A stretch of 47,464 bases of DNA from an uncultured Clostridium sp. (GTDB lineage: Bacteria > Bacillota > Clostridia > TANB77 > CAG-508): positions 1-47,464 of the forward strand of contig USHX01000010.1 in assembly GCA_900554565.1 (NCBI GenBank), in the 5' to 3' direction. Below, piece after piece: positions 18,054-26,648 of this stretch. The number at the start of each line of letters is the position of its first letter. Within the stretch, counting starts at the first letter, position 1. The translations under genes were made by a program, and so were the position numbers. The notes under the pieces were generated by a model, which saw only the letters and a program-made list of their open reading frames with translations, was not told the DNA's origin and ran no database searches.

Positions 18054-18656
18054 ATGAAAGTGACAAAAGAAGAAAAGGGAATAACATTAATTGCATTAGT
18101 AATTACAATTGTGGTTTTATTGATTTTAGCAGGGGTTTCAGTTGCAATGCTAACAGGAGATAACGGAATTCTAAAGCAGACAGTAAATGCGAAAAATAGC
18201 AAAAATGAATTAACAGCAAAGGAAAAAATAGATATAGTAATTTTAAATTGTGTAAACGAAAATGGAACCTTTAATATAATAAATTTTGAGAAAAAACTAA
18301 TTGATTCATATAGACTAAATGCTAATAATATGAAACAAAAAAATAATGGAGATGTAGAGACAGCACTTGATGGATATAAAATAACGGTCAATTTAAATGG
18401 AGATATAATAAGCAGTGATAACATAAACGAAGGCTATGGATTAAGAATAGAAAATGGAATAATAAAATTTTATGGAAAAGATAATCATATATACACATTA
18501 GTTGGAGAAGATGGAAAAAATAATTCAAATTGGAGTACATCTTATGATTCCCAAAACAGACTATCTTATGTAATTAGACAGGATGGAAGTATTACATGTT
18601 ATGATGCTGATGGAACAGCACAACAATCTAGCTTCGAAGTACCTCTAAACCTTTAA
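18054..18656 (+). CDS. Type IV pilin-like protein
   Basis: The 200-residue protein shares the same prepilin-type start as the upstream pilin-lectin gene (EKGITLIALVITIVVLLILAG, then VAMLTGDNGILKQ). It lacks the lectin domain. The rest is a small globular part with LRIENGIIKFYGKDNHIY and an ending SSFEVPLNL. It is probably cleaved by a prepilin peptidase and assembled in or anchored to the membrane. Neither pilin is next to an assembly ATPase, so they depend on machinery elsewhere. AGGATGGAATAGGGGAAG provides the ribosome site. Confidence 0.75.
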   Translation: MKVTKEEKGITLIALVITIVVLLILAGVSVAMLTGDNGILKQTVNAKNSKNELTAKEKIDIVILNCVNENGTFNIINFEKKLIDSYRLNANNMKQKNNGDVETALDGYKITVNLNGDIISSDNINEGYGLRIENGIIKFYGKDNHIYTLVGEDGKNNSNWSTSYDSQNRLSYVIRQDGSITCYDADGTAQQSSFEVPLNL

Positions 18657-18692
18657 TATAAAGTAGAATTTACACAATTCCCAACAAATTGC

Positions 18693-18721
18693 TTGACATT
18701 AGTCAAAATGACGGATATAAT
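18693..18721 (+). promoter_or_regulatory. Sigma-A-type promoter of sigH
   Basis: TTGACA (18693-18698), a 17-base spacer and TATAAT (18716-18721) are perfect consensus boxes 34 bases before the sigH start codon. Confidence 0.85.
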
Positions 18722-18754
18722 ACAAAAAAAGCACATTTGGAGGTATTTTGACAG

Positions 18755-19396
18755 ATGAAACAAAACGATGTTTTCTTCGCAACAAGTAAATATCAAAACT
18801 TAGCAGATGAACAAATTATAGAGCAAATAAAACAAGGTGATGAAGAAGCACTTTCATACATATTAGAAAAATACAAAAACCTTGTAAATATAAAAGTAAA
18901 CAAATACTTTATGATAGGAGCAGAAAAAGAAGATATTGCACAAGAAGGAATGATAGGACTATTTAAAGCAATAAAAAGCTATGACGCTGAAAAGCAAAAC
19001 TCATTTAAATCGTTTGCAAATATATGCATAGAAAGACAATTAATAACAGCAATAAAGAGCTCAAATAGACAAAAACACATACCACTTAACTCATACTTAT
19101 CATTAAACACAGCAGCATATGACAATAATGAAGATGATAGTGTTGAATTAATTGATACATTTAATAGCAACACAATAGAAGATCCATTAGAAACAATTAT
19201 GAAACAAGAATATTACAATGAAGTAGAAACTGCAGTAAATAAAAATTTAAGCAAATTCGAAAAACAAGTATTAGATAGATATTTAAAAGGTGAAAGCTAT
19301 GTTAAAATAGCAGAAAAATTAGATTCGCCAGTTAAATCAATTGACAATGCTATACAAAGAATTAGAAAAAAAGCTATAAAAAACATGTTTGATTAA
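18755..19396 (+). CDS. sigH: RNA polymerase sigma-H factor (Spo0H)
   Basis: The 213-residue sigma-70-family factor matches SigH. It has region 1.2/2.1 (DEQIIEQIKQGDEEALSYIL), region 2.2 (KYFMIGAEKEDIAQEGMIGL), region 2.3-2.4 (FKAIKSYDAEKQNSFKSFAN) and a region 4 helix-turn-helix (KGESYVKIAEKLDSPVKSID). SigH drives early sporulation and transition-phase genes. Ribosome site TTGGAGGT lies ten bases before the ATG. A weak hairpin (about 19395-19420) follows the stop. Confidence 0.95.
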   Translation: MKQNDVFFATSKYQNLADEQIIEQIKQGDEEALSYILEKYKNLVNIKVNKYFMIGAEKEDIAQEGMIGLFKAIKSYDAEKQNSFKSFANICIERQLITAIKSSNRQKHIPLNSYLSLNTAAYDNNEDDSVELIDTFNSNTIEDPLETIMKQEYYNEVETAVNKNLSKFEKQVLDRYLKGESYVKIAEKLDSPVKSIDNAIQRIRKKAIKNMFD

Positions 19397-19469
19397 AGTC
19401 ACTTATAAGGTGGCTTTAAGTTATTGCCACTAGATAATAAGTTCAATTTTATTAGAATTAACATAATAC

Positions 19470-19498
19470 TTGCCGAAAGACCAAAAAGATGATATAAT
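19470..19498 (+). promoter_or_regulatory. Promoter of the small gene at 19566
   Basis: TTGCCG (19470-19475), a 17-base spacer and TATAAT (19493-19498). The leader holds AAAGGAG and a small 6-bp hairpin (CTACGA with TCGTGG) just before the coding region. Confidence 0.6.
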
Positions 19499-19565
19499 AT
19501 GAAAAGTATATAAAACATAAGTAGAAAGGAGCTACGAGAAAGTATCGTGGCAAAGGAAACTAAAG

Positions 19566-19793
19566 ATGAAAACTTTAAGTATTCAAGAACAAAAAGATGT
19601 AATTGAAGGAAATGTAAAAAATTATCTAGAAAGAACTAAAGTAGAAAATTTCCCAAAACCATCTGAAGTAAAAATTCCCATTTTTTGCGGCCATAAAGTT
19701 GCAAAAGAATTAAAAGAAGAATATATAAAAAAAGGTTGGGGAATAAAAGAAAAAGGAAATATAACATATTTGTTATTTATTCCAGAAAAATAG
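19566..19793 (+). CDS. Small conserved-looking protein, unknown function
   Basis: The 75-residue cytoplasmic protein has a helical start (SIQEQKDVIEGNVKNYLERT), a middle KIPIFCGHKVAKELKEEYIK and an end strand ITYLLFIPE. AAAGGAAAC lies upstream of the ATG. It has its own promoter and terminator, so it is probably a real single-gene unit. No family is recognised. Confidence 0.6.
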   Translation: MKTLSIQEQKDVIEGNVKNYLERTKVENFPKPSEVKIPIFCGHKVAKELKEEYIKKGWGIKEKGNITYLLFIPEK

Positions 19794-19830
19794 AAAAGGG
19801 ACTTTTTTTACAGCCCCTTTTCTTATTTAT
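19793..19830 (+). terminator. Terminator after the small gene at 19566
   Basis: GAAAAGGG (19793-19800) pairs with CCCCTTTTC (19814-19822), followed by a T-rich tail. It also separates this gene from the oppositely oriented tRNA. Confidence 0.85.
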
Positions 19831-19858
19831 AATTTTAAAGCAATATAAAACAATAAAA

Positions 19859-19934
19859 TGGAGCTTCCAACGGGAATTGAACCCGTGACCTCTACCTTAC
19901 CAAGGTAGCACTCTACCGACTGAGCTATGGAAGC
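19859..19934 (-). tRNA. tRNA-Thr (GGT anticodon)
   Basis: On the minus strand, acceptor GCTTCCA pairs with TGGAAGC. The anticodon arm is CTACC-TTGGTAA-GGTAG with anticodon GGT, the T-arm is ACGGG-TTCAATT-CCCGT, and the 3' CCA is encoded. All arms close. It lies head-to-head with the T-box-controlled thrS gene, whose leader would sense a tRNA of this isoacceptor class. Confidence 0.97.
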
Positions 19935-20035
19935 AAAATTGAACAAAAAAAGTATACAATAAAAAAGCAAAAAAGTAAAGAATTTCTATTGACTTTTTTA
20001 ACAAAAAGAATTAAACTATTAACATAAGACAAAAA

Positions 20036-20271
20036 CGAGTAAGAGAAAAGTAAAATGGAACTTATCTTATAAGAGAAAGCTGGTCATAGGCTGAAAGCCG
20101 GCTAAAGAAAAAGCCATTTGAAAACTAACTCTTCAAAGTTTCTAGTGAACAAGCTAGACGTGGTAAGATACGTTACAATCTATTACAATTAAGTAAAAAA
20201 TAGGATGGAACCGTGTAATAAAAGCACTCCTATAAATAGAAAAAAGCTATTTATAGAGTGCTATTTTATTT
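20036..20271 (+). promoter_or_regulatory. T-box riboswitch controlling thrS
   Basis: The leader contains a long stem I region, the T-box core AGGATGGAACCGTG (20202-20215) and a terminator hairpin (AGCACTC near 20223 with GAGTGCT near 20256-20262, then a T-run). Binding of uncharged tRNA-Thr to the T-box would favour the antiterminator and allow thrS transcription when threonine is short. A candidate specifier codon is ACT at 20127-20129, on the 3' side of stem I. A plausible promoter lies upstream (TTGACT 19989-19994, 17-base spacer, TAAACT). The 378 bases between the tRNA and thrS hold nothing else. Confidence 0.93.
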
Positions 20272-20312
20272 GTTCAAATAGCTTTAAGACACAAATAAAG
20301 GGAGGAAAAATT

Positions 20313-22247
20313 ATGATTAAAGTAACATTAAAAGATGGAAACAAATTAGAAGTAGAAGAAAAATCTACAATACTTGAAGTAGCAAAAAAAATAAGCGAAG
20401 GACTAGCAAGAAACGTTACATGTGGAGAAGTAGACGGAGAAGTAAAAGACCTAAGATATGAGATAGAAAAAGACTGCAGCTTAATTTTACATACATTTAA
20501 AGAAGATGATTTAGAAGGGAAAAAAGCTTATTGGCACACAACATCACACATAATGGCACAAGCTGTAAAAAGACTATTTCCAGAAGCAAAACTAGCAATA
20601 GGACCAGCAATTGAAAATGGATTCTATTATGACTTTGATGTAGAAACACCATTTACAGATGAAGACAAAGCTAACATAGAAGCTGAAATGAAAAAAATAA
20701 TAAAAGAAAACTTAGAAATAGAAAGATTTTCTCTACCAAAAGAAGAAGCTTTAAAATTAATGGAAAATGAACCATATAAACAAGAATTAATAAATGACCT
20801 TGCAGAAGGGGAAGAAATAAGCTTTTACAAACAAGGAGATTTTACAGACCTATGTGCTGGACCACATTTAGCAAGTACAGGAAAAATAAAATCTATAAAA
20901 ATCTTATCATCATCAGGTGCATATTGGAAAGGTAGCGAAAAAAACAAAATGCTTCAAAGAATTTATGCTATATCATTCCCAAAAGCTAGTGAATTAGAAG
21001 CATATTTACAATTACTAGAAGAAGCAAAACAAAGAGATCATAGAAAAATAGGTAAAGACCTAGAAATATTTATGACACATCCATTAGTAGGTTCAGGATT
21101 ACCAATGTATTTACCAAATGGAGCAACAATAAGAAGAATTCTAGAAAGATATATTCAAGACAAAGAAATTTCATTAGGATATGACCATGTATATACACCA
21201 TCACTTGCAAATGTTGATTTATACAAAACAAGCGGACATTGGGATCACTACAAAGAAGACATGTTCCCAGTTATGAAAATGGACAATGAAGAAATGGTAT
21301 TAAGACCAATGAACTGTCCACATCATATGTTAATATATAAAAACAAAATGCATTCATACAGAGATTTACCAATAAGAATAGGAGAACTAGCACATGACTT
21401 TAGATATGAAGCAAGTGGAAGTGTTTGTGGACTAGAAAGAGTTCGCCAAATGTGCCAAAATGATGCTCACTTATTTGTTAGACCAGACCAAATAAAAGAA
21501 GAAGTTGGAAGAGTTCTAAAACTAATTGTAGAAGTATACCAAAAAGACTTTGGATTCCCAGCATCAGCATTCCGTTATCGTTTATCTTTAAGAGATAAAA
21601 ACAACAAAGAAAAATATATAGATAATGATGAAATGTGGGAAACAGCAGAAAGCCAATTACGTGAAATCTTAACAGAATTAGAAATTCCTTTCTATGAAGC
21701 AGAAGGAGAAGCAGCTTTCTATGGACCAAAAATTGATATACAAATAAAAACAGCTTTAAATCATGACATAACAATTCCAACATGTCAATTAGACTTTGCT
21801 TTACCAGAAAGATTTAAACTAGAATATATAGGAGAAGATGGAAAAGAACATAGACCTGTTGTAATACATAGAGCAATACTTGGAAGTTCAGACAGATTTA
21901 TCTCATTCTTATTAGAAGAAACAAAAGGTAACTTACCAGTATGGCTTGCACCAAAACAAGTTAGAATACTTCCAATTACAGACAATCAACAAGAATATGC
22001 ATATAAATTAAAAGAACAATTACAAAAACATCAAATAAGAGTTGAAGTAGATGATAGAAATGAAAAAACAGGATATAAAATTCGTGAAGCACAACTTAGC
22101 AAAATTCCATATATGTTAATTGTTGGACAAAAAGAAGTAGATGAAAATAAAGTTTCTGTTCGTTCTTGCACAAAAGGAGATTTAGGAGCAGTTCCAACAG
22201 AAGAATTTATTCAAAATCTATTAGAAGAAATTGAAAGCAAAAAATAA
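20313..22247 (+). CDS. thrS: Threonine-tRNA ligase
   Basis: The 644-residue enzyme charges tRNA-Thr. It has an N-terminal TGS domain (to about residue 62), the editing domain with HTTSHIMAQAVK and the zinc/editing residues in DLCAGPHL, the class II catalytic core (RPMNCPHHM, FRYEASGSVCGLERVRQM, and GSSDRFISFLLE as motif 3) and a C-terminal anticodon-binding domain. The start is the ATG at 20313 behind AAGGGAGGA. An earlier in-frame ATG at 20205 falls inside the T-box core and is not used. Expression is controlled by the T-box. Confidence 0.97.
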   Translation: MIKVTLKDGNKLEVEEKSTILEVAKKISEGLARNVTCGEVDGEVKDLRYEIEKDCSLILHTFKEDDLEGKKAYWHTTSHIMAQAVKRLFPEAKLAIGPAIENGFYYDFDVETPFTDEDKANIEAEMKKIIKENLEIERFSLPKEEALKLMENEPYKQELINDLAEGEEISFYKQGDFTDLCAGPHLASTGKIKSIKILSSSGAYWKGSEKNKMLQRIYAISFPKASELEAYLQLLEEAKQRDHRKIGKDLEIFMTHPLVGSGLPMYLPNGATIRRILERYIQDKEISLGYDHVYTPSLANVDLYKTSGHWDHYKEDMFPVMKMDNEEMVLRPMNCPHHMLIYKNKMHSYRDLPIRIGELAHDFRYEASGSVCGLERVRQMCQNDAHLFVRPDQIKEEVGRVLKLIVEVYQKDFGFPASAFRYRLSLRDKNNKEKYIDNDEMWETAESQLREILTELEIPFYEAEGEAAFYGPKIDIQIKTALNHDITIPTCQLDFALPERFKLEYIGEDGKEHRPVVIHRAILGSSDRFISFLLEETKGNLPVWLAPKQVRILPITDNQQEYAYKLKEQLQKHQIRVEVDDRNEKTGYKIREAQLSKIPYMLIVGQKEVDENKVSVRSCTKGDLGAVPTEEFIQNLLEEIESKK

Positions 22248-22268
22248 ATATAAAAGGAGAAAGTTTAA

Positions 22269-23360
22269 ATGAAATTAGGAATAGTAGGATTACCAAATGT
22301 AGGTAAAAGTACAATGTTTAATTCAATAACAAAAGCAGGTGCAGAATGTGCAAATTATCCATTCTGCACAATAGAACCAAATGTTGGAGTAGTTCCAGTA
22401 CCAGATGAAAGATTAGATGAACTAACAAAAATGTACAAGCCACAAAAAACAACACATGCAGTTGTTGAATTTGTTGATATTGCAGGACTTGTAAAAGGTG
22501 CTAGCAAAGGAGAAGGATTAGGAAATAAATTCTTATCACATATTCGTGAAACAGATGCTATAGTACAAGTTGTTAGATGCTTTGAAGATAGCAATGTTGT
22601 ACATGTTGATGGCTCAGTAGATCCTATAAGAGATATAGAAACAATAAATTTAGAATTGATTTTTGCTGATATAGAAACTGTAAATAAAAGATTAGAAAAA
22701 GCAAAAAAGAATTTAAAAGCAAATAAAAAATATCAAGAAGAAATTGATTTATTAGAAAAAATCAAACAAAACCTAGAAGAAGGAAAATCAGCAAGAGCTA
22801 TAGACTTTAATGAAGATGAGCAAGAAATGGTAAAAGAAATGTTTTTACTAACAACAAAACCAATTTTATATATTGCTAACATATCTGAAGAACAAATAGA
22901 AAATGCAGAAAATGATGAATTAGTACTAAAAGTAAAAGAATATGCTGCAAAAGAAAATGCAGAAGTAATACCTTTATGTGTAAAAATTGAAGAAGAATTA
23001 TCTGGGTTAGAAGATGAAGATAAAAAAGAAATGCTAGAAGCATTAGGATTAGAAGAATCTGGATTAGATAAAGTTATTAAAAAAAGCTATGATTTATTAG
23101 GATTAATGTCTTTCTTAACAGCCGGTGAACCAGAAGTTAGAGCTTGGACAATAAAAAAAGGAACAAAAGCACCACAAGCTGCAGGAAAAATACATTCAGA
23201 TATTGAAAGAGGATTTATAAAAGCAGAAATAGTTTCATATGATGATTTAATGAAAGAAGGTTCTATGGTTGCAGCAAAAGAAAAAGGATTAGTTAGACAA
23301 GAGGGAAAAGACTATATTATGCAAAATGGAGACATTGTTTTGTTTAAATTTAATGTTTAA
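22269..23360 (+). CDS. ychF: Redox-responsive ATPase YchF (Obg-like)
   Basis: The 363-residue protein has the G1 motif GLPNVGKST (residues 6-14), NYPFCTIEPNVG switch, DIAGLVKGASKGEGLG (G3), a coiled helical insert and a C-terminal TGS domain (GEPEVRAWTIKKGTKAPQAA, ending IMQNGDIVLFKFNV). YchF/OLA1 prefers ATP over GTP and associates with ribosomes. It follows thrS by 21 bases and is probably co-transcribed. Confidence 0.97.
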   Translation: MKLGIVGLPNVGKSTMFNSITKAGAECANYPFCTIEPNVGVVPVPDERLDELTKMYKPQKTTHAVVEFVDIAGLVKGASKGEGLGNKFLSHIRETDAIVQVVRCFEDSNVVHVDGSVDPIRDIETINLELIFADIETVNKRLEKAKKNLKANKKYQEEIDLLEKIKQNLEEGKSARAIDFNEDEQEMVKEMFLLTTKPILYIANISEEQIENAENDELVLKVKEYAAKENAEVIPLCVKIEEELSGLEDEDKKEMLEALGLEESGLDKVIKKSYDLLGLMSFLTAGEPEVRAWTIKKGTKAPQAAGKIHSDIERGFIKAEIVSYDDLMKEGSMVAAKEKGLVRQEGKDYIMQNGDIVLFKFNV

Positions 23361-23430
23361 TAAAAATTATTTGTAAATTTTTTATTAAATTTCTGTAATA
23401 TAAATGTAAAATAAAAATGCAAAAAAACTA

Positions 23431-23459
23431 TTGACATATAAAAATGATAAGTATAAAAT
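23431..23459 (+). promoter_or_regulatory. Promoter of the LPXTG protein gene
   Basis: TTGACA (23431-23436) with TAAAAT (23454-23459) at a 17-base spacing. About 135 bases of leader follow. Confidence 0.5.
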
Positions 23460-23593
23460 TATAATTGAAGAACAAAAGAAACATATATTTTTATGTGTTT
23501 TTACAAATGTTGCTTGAATTATATCGAATAATGTGGTATAATAAACAATGTTTGTAACAATAATAATATAATGAGAAGTAAGGAGAATCAATT

Positions 23594-23980
23594 ATGAAAA
23601 AAACAAATTTAATCAAAGTAATTTCAATTTTATTAATCAGTGCAATGGTAATGTTATTTGCAACAACAGTAAATGCTGCAGATGATAACAGTTACAATGA
23701 TTTAACAAGTACACTAACAGGAAACACATCAAACAATGCAAGCAATACATCAAATACAAACTCAAATTCAAGCAACAATACATCAAACACAAACAGTTCA
23801 AACAACACAAATAACTCATTAAACATGAGTAACAATACAAGTAACTCAAGTGTTTATAATAATACAAATTTACCAAAAACAGGAGCTACAGATTCTATAC
23901 CAGTAGCAATGTTAGTAGTTGTATTTGGAATATCAGCTGTATATGCATTTAAAAAAGTTAGAGATTATAAAAACATTTAA
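23594..23980 (+). CDS. LPXTG-anchored Asn/Ser/Thr-rich surface protein
   Basis: The 128-residue protein has a signal peptide (cleavage near VNA-AD, residue 28), a low-complexity Asn/Ser/Thr region (about 30-90), then the sortase signal LPKTG (residues 93-97), a hydrophobic helix and a basic tail. It is a small wall-linked protein with no folded domain. AAGGAG lies before the ATG. The convergent next gene encodes a sortase, its likely enzyme. Confidence 0.85.
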   Translation: MKKTNLIKVISILLISAMVMLFATTVNAADDNSYNDLTSTLTGNTSNNASNTSNTNSNSSNNTSNTNSSNNTNNSLNMSNNTSNSSVYNNTNLPKTGATDSIPVAMLVVVFGISAVYAFKKVRDYKNI

Positions 23981-23996
23981 TTAAAAATATATAAAT

Positions 23997-24024
23997 AAAG
24001 AGCCTTAAAAATGGCTCTTTATTG
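23997..24024 (+). terminator. Bidirectional terminator between the LPXTG and sortase genes
   Basis: AAGAGCC (23998-24004) pairs with GGCTCTT (24013-24019), with A/T runs on both sides, serving both convergent genes. Confidence 0.85.
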
Positions 24025-24639
24025 TTTTGCTTTTACAATAATCCTATTTGAATTCAAATTATTACAAGTAATTAATGTTAGTTGCTTAAAATTGCCATTA
24101 TAGTCAAATATTGGAGATAAGTCTGACTCTAGAACTTCTGACAACTCAAAAACTTTATAAACATATTTGTTTGAAGAAATATCATATAAATATATTTCAT
24201 CATTAACTGTTAGTGTATTGATTTTGCTAAAAAACATATTATTATTATAATTGTGTCCAGCAATGCAGATATTTCCCTTTTCACCAGGAGTAGTACCATA
24301 CATTTTACAAGGGGCAGTTTTTAAGAGTTCTTCACTGATATTCGAAAAAACTGGATAATATAAATTAATTTTTGGAATTTCAATAATACCAAATAGATTG
24401 TCATTAGTGGAAGTTCTTGTTTGGCTATAAGAACTATTATTAGAATATAATTTATATATGTCATAATTTTTGATAAGCTGTTTAGAAAATTTTTCTTGAT
24501 TACTCCAAGAAAAAATATAATAAATTAATAAAAAAATAAAAAGGACAAACAATATAAAAGAAATTATAAATTGAAATTTAAAAAATCTTTTATTTATCTT
24601 ATGTTTGCCTTTAAAATTTGTATCTAAAATTTGATTCAT
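24019..24639 (-). CDS. Sortase (class D/E-like)
   Basis: The 206-residue protein has an N-terminal membrane helix (about 22-44) and a sortase fold: GIIEIPKINLYYPVF, the catalytic His in IAGHN (His129), the catalytic Cys in TLITC (Cys192) and an Arg soon after (Arg199). Sortases cut LPXTG-type signals and join the protein to the cell wall. It converges with the LPXTG gene. The exact class is uncertain; the short form without an N-terminal extension fits class D-like enzymes of Clostridia. Confidence 0.88.
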   Translation of the reverse strand: MNQILDTNFKGKHKINKRFFKFQFIISFILFVLFIFLLIYYIFSWSNQEKFSKQLIKNYDIYKLYSNNSSYSQTRTSTNDNLFGIIEIPKINLYYPVFSNISEELLKTAPCKMYGTTPGEKGNICIAGHNYNNNMFFSKINTLTVNDEIYLYDISSNKYVYKVFELSEVLESDLSPIFDYNGNFKQLTLITCNNLNSNRIIVKAKQ

Positions 24640-24691
24640 ATTTTTACTCCAACTATTTTTTCTTTAAATAGTGTATGCAAAAAAATAAATT

Positions 24692-25048
24692 TTATAATGA
24701 AAAAACTTGCTTTTTGTAAATCTCAGGAGCAACTTCAAAACGAATTTTAAAACAAGTAAAATCTTCTAATTCGTTTTCTTCTAAACAATCTAAATATATA
24801 TCTAATTCATCTAGATTTTTACAAGCTGCTATTATAATTGGATTTAATTTATAATTAAACATTAATTCTAAACCTAAATCTATAGCTTGAAAAATAGAGC
24901 CATTTTCTCTGTGAAGAATTAAGTCAATAGATTCTTTAAACCTAGAAACAGGGGAATTTTTAAACCTATTTAAAGGAAGTTTTATATCATCATATGGCAA
25001 ATAAGCCAATTGTTCTTTTTCTGAAACTATTAATGTGTTTTGGGTCAT
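24692..25048 (-). CDS. Conserved-looking cytoplasmic protein, unknown function
   Basis: This 118-residue protein has no membrane segment. Its features are YLPYDDIKLPLNRFKNSP near the start, a central helix (IFQAIDLGLELMFNYKLNPI) and an acidic end (LEENELEDF). AAGGAGAT lies before the ATG, which supports the gene. It lies behind the sortase gene on the same strand, 52 bases apart, and could be co-transcribed with it. No family is recognised. Confidence 0.6.
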   Translation of the reverse strand: MTQNTLIVSEKEQLAYLPYDDIKLPLNRFKNSPVSRFKESIDLILHRENGSIFQAIDLGLELMFNYKLNPIIIAACKNLDELDIYLDCLEENELEDFTCFKIRFEVAPEIYKKQVFSL

Positions 25049-25161
25049 AAATGCAATCTCCTTAATAAATAATATTAAATTTATTATAACTATAAAAAAT
25101 ATTTTAGTAAATAAAAATAATTGAAAAAAATATTACATTTTTATTACATATAAAGCGGTTG

Positions 25162-25190
25162 TTGAAAACAAATTGGACATATGATATATT
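25162..25190 (+). promoter_or_regulatory. Promoter of the signal peptidase gene
   Basis: TTGAAA (25162-25167), 17-base spacer, TATATT (25185-25190), about 30 bases before the GTG start. Confidence 0.5.
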
Positions 25191-25219
25191 AAATAAGAAT
25201 AAACAAAGGAGAAAATAAG

Positions 25220-25825
25220 GTGTATAGATTAAAAGATTTTGACAAATCAAGTAAAAATATGCATATTATGCTAAGAGCAATTAGCATAATGATATATATA
25301 ATAATAGTTCCAATAATCATATTTAATATAACACTTGTTGTTAAATCATGCCTAAATCCAAATGAAACGCCAACATTTTTTGGAATAAAAAGTTTTGTAA
25401 TTGTTTCAAAAAGTATGGAACCTACTATAATGACAGGCGATGCAATTTTTGTAAAACAAATTTCAGAAGAAAATTTAAAAGTTGATGACATAATTTCTTT
25501 TGAAGATGGAGACTCGGTGAATACTCATAGAATTGTTGAAATTGTAGAAAATAATGGAACTAAAAGATATAGAACAAAAGGTGATAATAACAAAAAAGCA
25601 GACAGAGATTTAGTTAAATATTCACAAATTGAAGGTAAATATGAATTTAGAATAAAAGGTTTTGGAAAATTTATAGAAATTCTAAAAAATAAAATAACAT
25701 TAGTAATTCTACTAATAATACTAGTTTTAGTTTCTACTATGCAAGTTAGATTAAGCAAGAAGAAACTAGAAAGAAAAGAAAAAAGATATAAATATAATTT
25801 AGAACATAGAAAGAAGGTTTTATAA
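25220..25825 (+). CDS. sipW: Signal peptidase I, SipW/ER-type
   Basis: The 201-residue protein has a transmembrane helix near residues 20-42, the catalytic serine in SKSMEPTI (Ser65), a histidine in NTHRIVEI (His103) in place of the bacterial lysine, and RTKGDNNKKADRD. A second helix near residue 160 precedes a very basic tail. The Ser-His pair marks the SipW/ER-type subfamily, which in Bacillus processes biofilm and spore proteins. Start is a GTG behind AAAGGAGAA. The next gene begins two bases after its stop. Confidence 0.88.
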   Translation: MYRLKDFDKSSKNMHIMLRAISIMIYIIIVPIIIFNITLVVKSCLNPNETPTFFGIKSFVIVSKSMEPTIMTGDAIFVKQISEENLKVDDIISFEDGDSVNTHRIVEIVENNGTKRYRTKGDNNKKADRDLVKYSQIEGKYEFRIKGFGKFIEILKNKITLVILLIILVLVSTMQVRLSKKKLERKEKRYKYNLEHRKKVL

Positions 25826-25826
25826 T

Positions 25827-26633
25827 TTGTATAAAGCAGTATTTATCGATATTGATGGAACTTTAAAAAACGATAAAGGACAAATTACTAAAAAAACAAA
25901 AGAAGCAATAAAAAATATAACAAGTAAGGGAATATATGTTGTAATCTGCTCAGGAAGACCAATACATAGTACAATAGAAGTAAGCAAAGAAAGTAATGCA
26001 AGTAATTACGTAATATGTTCTAATGGAGCACATATATATGATTATAAACAAGAAAAAACATTGTATTCTAACAAAATGAGCAATGAGAACTGCATAAAAC
26101 TATTTGAAATTGCAAACAAATATGATACAAAATTTGTTTTAAATACTGAAAATGGAAGATATGTAAACAAAAATGAAATTGATGAAGATGATGATTTAAT
26201 AGATAAACCAATAGCAGAATTTTTGAAAGAGCATGATGTTTCACAATGTATATTTATATCACCAAAATTGGAGACAATAAAAGAAATAAAAGAAATTGAA
26301 ATTCCTAAATTTAAAGATGTGGAAATTAAAAATCAATCAAAATGTTTAACAAATCCAGAGGAAAAGCCTTGGCTTATAACATATTGTGATATTGCAAATT
26401 TGGATTCATCAAAAGGAAATGGAATAAAGAAATTTTGCGAAATTATGAATATAGATTTAAAAGATACTATAGCTTTTGGCGATGACTATAATGATGTTCC
26501 TATGTTTGAAACAGTTGGACATGCTGTGGTTATGGGAAATGCTAATGATTATATAAAGAAAAATTATGCAGATGAAATTGCTGAAGATAATAATTTAGAT
26601 GGAGTTGCAAAAGTTCTAGAAAAGATATTATAA
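25827..26633 (+). CDS. Cof-type HAD-IIB phosphatase
   Basis: The 268-residue protein has HAD motif I (DIDGTL, residues 8-13), motif II region (VICSGRP), KGNGIKKF and motif IV (FGDDYNDVPMFE), with VVMGNA near the end, all typical of Cof/YwpJ-like phosphatases. These act on sugar phosphates or flavin-type compounds; the substrate is unknown. Start is a TTG, with AGAAGG about nine bases upstream. It is packed between the signal peptidase and the helicase gene, suggesting one transcript. Confidence 0.9.
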   Translation: MYKAVFIDIDGTLKNDKGQITKKTKEAIKNITSKGIYVVICSGRPIHSTIEVSKESNASNYVICSNGAHIYDYKQEKTLYSNKMSNENCIKLFEIANKYDTKFVLNTENGRYVNKNEIDEDDDLIDKPIAEFLKEHDVSQCIFISPKLETIKEIKEIEIPKFKDVEIKNQSKCLTNPEEKPWLITYCDIANLDSSKGNGIKKFCEIMNIDLKDTIAFGDDYNDVPMFETVGHAVVMGNANDYIKKNYADEIAEDNNLDGVAKVLEKIL

Positions 26634-26648
26634 TTTGGAGACAAACAA

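Noticed and set aside
20205..20312. N-terminal extension of thrS from an ATG at 20205
   Set aside because: The ATG lies inside the T-box core and the frame crosses the terminator hairpin; the true start at 20313 has a strong ribosome site and the TGS-domain beginning.
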